A stretch of 43,196 nt of DNA from Candidatus Saccharimonadota bacterium (GTDB lineage: Bacteria > Patescibacteriota > Saccharimonadia > Saccharimonadales > UBA4665): NCBI GenBank assembly GCA_020427965.1, contig JAGQNT010000177.1, positions 1 through 43,196 on the forward strand, given 5' to 3'. The notes below the pieces were generated by a model. That model had not been told where the DNA came from. It ran no database searches and saw only the letters and a program-made list of their open reading frames with translations. Below are positions 39,895 to 43,196 of the stretch, piece after piece; within the stretch, counting starts at the first letter, position 1; every line of letters starts with the position of its first letter. The position numbers and the translations under genes are program-made.

Positions 39895-40461
39895 CTAGTT
39901 GGATATCGAAATACCCGTTGAGGTTTCATTTTTGTTTGATGCATCACCAGAATCCGCATTGCCTCCGTTAGTATTGCCGCTCACTGTTGCCGAGCTGCTG
40001 GATGCTTGCTGATTATTTTCATTAATCACAGACACATTATTGTTGTTTGTGATCTCTGTACTATTTCGATTAACTGTCGTGATCTGATTGGTTGAACCGG
40101 GGCCCGTGTTATGCATACTAGCTACGGTCGTGTTACTGTACACAATCTTTTCAACAACTTCATTACTGCTACTAGACCCTCCCCCTCCACTACCACCGCT
40201 TGGCATTGGAGCCGGTGCCTTCGGCTTGGCTGTACTGGAAGCACCACCGACATCATTTGGGCTATAACATTCCGACAGCGAACTGACTGGTCGAGCCTGC
40301 AAATCGCGCGTTGCAGCTGCAATCTCTGACCGAACCATAGGTCCGACCATAGCAAGCGAAGCCACAACGCCCACGACCACTCCCGATAGGGTCGCCACGA
40401 ACGTGTAGAGGTTGCTGGTTTGGATTTTGGCAGTTTTGGATTTTTGCCGAGCATGTGCCAT
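39895..40461 (-). CDS. membrane-anchored protein with one Asn/Gly repeat unit
   Basis: 188 residues. TM helix (TFVATLSGVVVGVVASLAMVGPM), a short Cys-containing stretch (SECYSPNDVGG), a Pro/Gly/Ser linker, then one unit matching the 198-aa protein: NTGPGSTNQITTVNRN, NNNNVSVINENNQQASSSSATV, GNTNGGNADSGDA, ending ISISN. AAGGAGGG precedes the ATG. It could be the membrane base or nucleator of a fibre formed by the other repeat proteins. The long upstream region (40462-40662) is AT-rich and contains CGCTTATGTAA (minus) and the palindrome TTGCTTATGCAA. Confidence 0.7.
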   Translation of the reverse strand: MAHARQKSKTAKIQTSNLYTFVATLSGVVVGVVASLAMVGPMVRSEIAAATRDLQARPVSSLSECYSPNDVGGASSTAKPKAPAPMPSGGSGGGGSSSSNEVVEKIVYSNTTVASMHNTGPGSTNQITTVNRNSTEITNNNNVSVINENNQQASSSSATVSGNTNGGNADSGDASNKNETSTGISISN

Positions 40462-40662
40462 ACAAAGCCCTCCTTAAGGTTAAGTATCTCTTAGTTATCG
40501 CCCTCACGCGCCTAACATACACACCGGTATATACCCAGCAATTTCTCATGTAAAATTTTCTTTTACATAAGCGTTTTACCACCTTAGGTTTCTCTGTTAA
40601 TTAAGTTGCTTATGCAATAAAAAAATACTTCTCAGTTGTAAGATATTTTACTGTTGACAATT

Positions 40663-41610
40663 TTACAATTTACTCTGTAGATAGTGCCTGCGGCTCACAT
40701 GCCAAAACATAATGGCGCCAACGAGCAGTGGCAACCAAAATGTCACAAAGCGGTACAATATTGCGACCGCAAGGGCGGTGTCACTATCGATGCCATATGC
40801 CTTCAGTCCGATGTAGACGCCCGCCTCCGCTGCGCCAATGCCACCAGGGGTTGGTATGGCGGCAGTCGCAAAGACGCTCGCCGTTAAGGCTACAAATGCC
40901 ATACTGATCGTAACACCCGTATCCAGTGCCTGTGCCGCAGCGAACAAACTCATTGCATAACAAGCTGTCAAACCCATTGAGGTCAGCAAAGCTAGTAACA
41001 GTAAGTCAGATCGTTTTAATAAGCGTCGTAATTCGGTCAAGTTATTGAGTATCTTTTGCCTGGTTTTTGTCCACGTTAGCAGCACTGCTAAAACCGAGAG
41101 ACCAGCAACGATGATGCCGACAAGTATCAGCACTCGCCGGCCATCACCAACTAGCTTTGTTATAGCATCAGGTGCAAGCACAACTAACAGACCGAAGAGC
41201 AGTAAATGTCCGATCATGCCCAACAAATTGTTTGACGCAACAATCACACCTGCCGCCTGGCGCGAGTACTTGTTTGCTCGCAAATACAAAAAACTTACCC
41301 CGAGTGCCCCACTCCCAGCAGGTAAAAGTTTGTTCGCGAACAGGCCAGCCGTCTGCACCTGTAGAGTTCGTCCAAAGCCCAGCCTACCGCCAGATAGTAG
41401 CCGGTAGATGATGGTCGAGCATACGACCGACAGCGTGAAAAAGCCGACTGACACTGGAAACCAAATATTGTCAGCGGTTTTCGCCACATGCAGTGCGTCC
41501 ATTATGGCTTGACGTTGCTGGATGACCGTTGCTGCCATAAGCCCAATCAACAAAAAATATACGCCCCAGCGCCAATACGTGATGTGTGTGTTTTTTTGTT
41601 TTGTTGCCAT
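40663..41610 (-). CDS. flippase-like/LPG-synthase-TM family membrane protein (UPF0104)
   Basis: 315 residues, about eight helices. Motifs of the lysylphosphatidylglycerol synthase TM region family: RLLSGGRLGFGRTLQVQTAGLFANKLLPAGSGALGVSFLYLR, and ATAAIPTPGGIGAAEAGVYIGLKAYGI. This group lacks the cytosolic synthase domain and is thought to flip or transport lipids or lipid-linked glycans. Start at the ATG 41610. Confidence 0.87.
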   Translation of the reverse strand: MATKQKNTHITYWRWGVYFLLIGLMAATVIQQRQAIMDALHVAKTADNIWFPVSVGFFTLSVVCSTIIYRLLSGGRLGFGRTLQVQTAGLFANKLLPAGSGALGVSFLYLRANKYSRQAAGVIVASNNLLGMIGHLLLFGLLVVLAPDAITKLVGDGRRVLILVGIIVAGLSVLAVLLTWTKTRQKILNNLTELRRLLKRSDLLLLALLTSMGLTACYAMSLFAAAQALDTGVTISMAFVALTASVFATAAIPTPGGIGAAEAGVYIGLKAYGIDSDTALAVAILYRFVTFWLPLLVGAIMFWHVSRRHYLQSKL

Positions 41611-41651
41611 GTTGGTTTTATTTTACAGCTATTGCTTTTCGCTACAAAACT

Positions 41652-41972
41652 TCAAGTTATTCGCTTTCTAGCCAAAGGCCAACGAAGCCTGCCAACAATC
41701 TCTTGTTGCTTTACCCAGCCAAAGTGGCGACTGTCTTTGCTGGCACTCACATTGTCTCCAATCAAAAATAATTCGTCACCACGAATTTCAAGAATTCGTT
41801 TCACTTTTTCTATACCGCCATGGCGCACCATGACAATATCACCGACTTTCGGTCGACGAGATTTCGTAAATAACACAAGCTGCCCAGGTTTGAGCGTTGG
41901 ATGCATACTATCACCCACAATGCGACGTAGCTTAGGCGTTCTTTGTGGCTTTGAAGATTTCGGCGATTTCAT
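41652..41972 (-). CDS. sodX: S26-family peptidase, probable Ni-SOD maturation protease
   Basis: 106 residues. Catalytic Ser22 in GDSMHPTLKPGQLV and Lys58 in EKVKRILEI form the Ser-Lys dyad of signal peptidase-like S26 enzymes; GDNVSASKDSRHFG is the third conserved box. There is no membrane anchor, as in SodX, which trims the leader of SodN. The frame can start at TTG 41975 or ATG 41972; either way it overlaps the 3' end of sodN by about 40 bp, a strong sign of coupling. Confidence 0.85.
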   Translation of the reverse strand: MKSPKSSKPQRTPKLRRIVGDSMHPTLKPGQLVLFTKSRRPKVGDIVMVRHGGIEKVKRILEIRGDELFLIGDNVSASKDSRHFGWVKQQEIVGRLRWPLARKRIT

Positions 41973-42315
41973 CAATCATCTCAATCAATTTTTGGCCCTC
42001 TTCTGGCTCGCTGTGGTGCTTACACTCGCCCGCCTGCTTCGTAGCTTTCCAGAATTTATCATGCAAATCTGGGTATTTTTCGAGGTGTTCTGGCTTAAAG
42101 TAATCCGTCCACAGTACCCATAAATGATGTTTTACAAGTTCAGCACGCTCTTCCTTGATAAACAAAGCCCGCGTCCGATCATCCCCCTCAAAGTCTTTCA
42201 TTTTGGTTTGTATGGCGTACACGCTTTTGGCCTCGATCATTGCTTGTGCCGGATCGTACACACCGCACGGCAAATCACAGTGCGCGTAGACTGGTTTGAT
42301 CGAAAATAACTTCAT
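41932..42315 (-). CDS. sodN: nickel superoxide dismutase precursor
   Basis: 127 residues. An 11-residue leader ends in VYA, followed by HCDLPCGVYDPAQA: the nickel hook with His12 (becomes His1), Cys13 and Cys17 after cleavage. The mature chain would be 116 residues, close to the usual 117. It dismutates superoxide. AAGGAGG lies 4-5 nt before the ATG. The processing enzyme is the overlapping downstream gene. Co-occurrence leaves little doubt. Confidence 0.95.
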   Translation of the reverse strand: MKLFSIKPVYAHCDLPCGVYDPAQAMIEAKSVYAIQTKMKDFEGDDRTRALFIKEERAELVKHHLWVLWTDYFKPEHLEKYPDLHDKFWKATKQAGECKHHSEPEEGQKLIEMIDEIAEIFKATKNA

Positions 42316-42353
42316 AATCCCTCCTTGTGTATGTACCAGTATACGACGAACGG

Positions 42354-42998
42354 CTACTTGCTGTTAGCTTTTCGCCATTTGGCAATTTCGGCGTGGTGGC
42401 CAGACAGTAAAACATCAGGCACCTTCATACCTTGGAAGTCCTCCGGGCGGGTGTACTGCGGGAATTCAATTGATTTATCATCGTCTTGGAATGACTCAAT
42501 TTCGGCACTGGTTTCGCCCCCCAATACACCAGGTAGCAAACGCACAACACTATCGATAATGATCATTGCCGGTAGTTCGCCACCGGTGAGCACGTAGTTA
42601 CCAATGCAAAATTGCCGGTCGATCCACTTCGTAACTCGTTCGTCATAACCTTCGTAGCGTGGGCAGACCAAAATTATGCCTTTTTCGGCGACTGCCAGAG
42701 ATTTTGCATCAGATTGTTTATAGATCTGACCCCTTGGAGTTGGTAAAATAACCGTCGCTTCTGGATCGTTCCGTTTGGCGTGTTCAATTGCCGCTACCAG
42801 TGGCTCAACCATCATCAACATGCTATCTACAACACCATATGGTGTATCGTCGAACTGCTTGCGTGGACCTTGGCCATAGTCACGCAGGTTTATGAACGAA
42901 TATTCAGCAATGCCGCGGTCGGCCGCTTTCCACAGCATACTGTTGCCGAGTACGCCTTCGAACATCTCTGGGAATAGTGTAATTATCTGTATCTTCAT
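42354..42998 (-). CDS. trmD: tRNA (guanine-37-N1)-methyltransferase
   Basis: 214 residues from ATG 42998 (MKIQIITLFPEMF), with AGGA upstream. The SPOUT trefoil knot is recognisable by CPRYEGYDERV and NYVLTGGELPAM, and the C-terminal domain by LLSGHHAEIAKWR. It methylates G37 of tRNAs reading CNN-type codons, using SAM. One oddity: the loop that is usually PYGGGPGM reads PYGVVDSM here, losing the glycine run. The operon partner genes usually seen (rpsP, rimM, rplS) are not visible. Confidence 0.95.
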   Translation of the reverse strand: MKIQIITLFPEMFEGVLGNSMLWKAADRGIAEYSFINLRDYGQGPRKQFDDTPYGVVDSMLMMVEPLVAAIEHAKRNDPEATVILPTPRGQIYKQSDAKSLAVAEKGIILVCPRYEGYDERVTKWIDRQFCIGNYVLTGGELPAMIIIDSVVRLLPGVLGGETSAEIESFQDDDKSIEFPQYTRPEDFQGMKVPDVLLSGHHAEIAKWRKANSK

Positions 42999-43013
42999 AG
43001 GTTTTTCCTGAAA

Positions 43014-43041
43014 CAAAAACAACCGGCTTACCCGGCTGTTT
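43014..43041. terminator. hairpin upstream of trmD
   Basis: AAACA-a-CCGG-cttac-CCGG-c-TGTTT with one internal mismatch; T-flanked, so it is a probable terminator of a gene beyond the window or a 5'-UTR structure. 43042-43196 contains no ORF that I can support. Confidence 0.5.
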
Positions 43042-43196
43042 CTGTCACATATAAAGCTCCCAACCGGAATTTTCCGTGTTGGCTCGCACGAGCATTTTTG
43101 TTTTACGAGAACTGTCGTTATTTATCGACTAGCGACAGTGTAGCAAAGTGTACTCTGTAGCACAAGGGTTTTTACCCCGTAGGCTAAATGTCGAGA

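Noticed and set aside
1-43196. UGA recoded to glycine (code 25, as in SR1/Gracilibacteria)
   Set aside because: UGA ends several genes cleanly (for example the ABC permease at 16439), with no in-frame UGA inside conserved domains.

Overview
This 43.2 kb window is from a bacterium with about 50% GC. It uses the standard genetic code: UGA is a normal stop and tryptophans are UGG. The gene mix fits a member of the Patescibacteria/CPR, most probably Candidatus Saccharibacteria (TM7). The evidence is compact gene spacing, many -10 boxes 6-8 nt before the start codon (leaderless mRNAs), LPxTG-type surface proteins, a type IV pilin-like protein, and sparse metabolism. This assignment is inference, because there is no rRNA or ribosomal marker gene in the window.

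Layout. 1-8 kb: a GH63-like glycosidase fragment, a small His-rich protein, RmuC, a ZIP metal transporter, a PIG-L deacetylase, a prepilin-like protein overlapping a secreted coiled-coil protein, an MscS channel, an aldo/keto reductase and a membrane protein. 8-16.4 kb: DUF475/TerC-like and CNNM/CBS membrane proteins, GtrA, a UbiB-like kinase between two tiny membrane proteins (one of them, 51 aa, easily missed), RarA, a Nudix hydrolase and a two-gene ABC exporter. 16.4-20.8 kb: an LPxTG-like surface protein, a membrane-anchored Ser/Thr-rich protein, a probable small RNA, a SIS-domain protein and a membrane-anchored GH16 glucanase.

20.8-28.0 kb is an accessory island. It holds a GIY-YIG nuclease with a C-terminal membrane helix, an unusually well-paired pseudoknot-capable element, two orphan proteins, and an AlbA_2 (Schlafen-type) protein divergent from a HEPN-like protein. 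It ends in an integrated rolling-circle element abutting tRNA-Gln(CUG). That element has a candidate small RNA and tandem terminators, a stem-loop origin displaying ACTTGATAT, a two-tyrosine HUH Rep, a 31-aa ORF, and a large serine recombinase whose frame runs straight through the tRNA gene.

28-35.3 kb: zinc-ribbon protein, lone receiver, a second LPxTG-like protein paralogous to the first, an mRNA leader with a six-codon ORF followed by a terminator hairpin, a ClC channel, and a tight four-gene electron-transfer operon (FNR-type flavoprotein, ApbE, ferric-reductase-like heme protein, membrane-anchored beta protein). 35.3-40.5 kb: a run of minus-strand genes for membrane and surface proteins. 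Three of these are built from a shared repeat around GNTN(A/G)GxAxSGxA, and large hairpins sit between some of the genes. 40.6-43 kb: a flippase-like membrane protein, nickel superoxide dismutase overlapping its maturation protease, and TrmD.

The most unusual items are the integrating rolling-circle element, the pseudoknot element, the AlbA_2/HEPN pair, the repeat-protein cluster, and the flavin/heme electron-transfer operon in a genome type usually regarded as fermentative.
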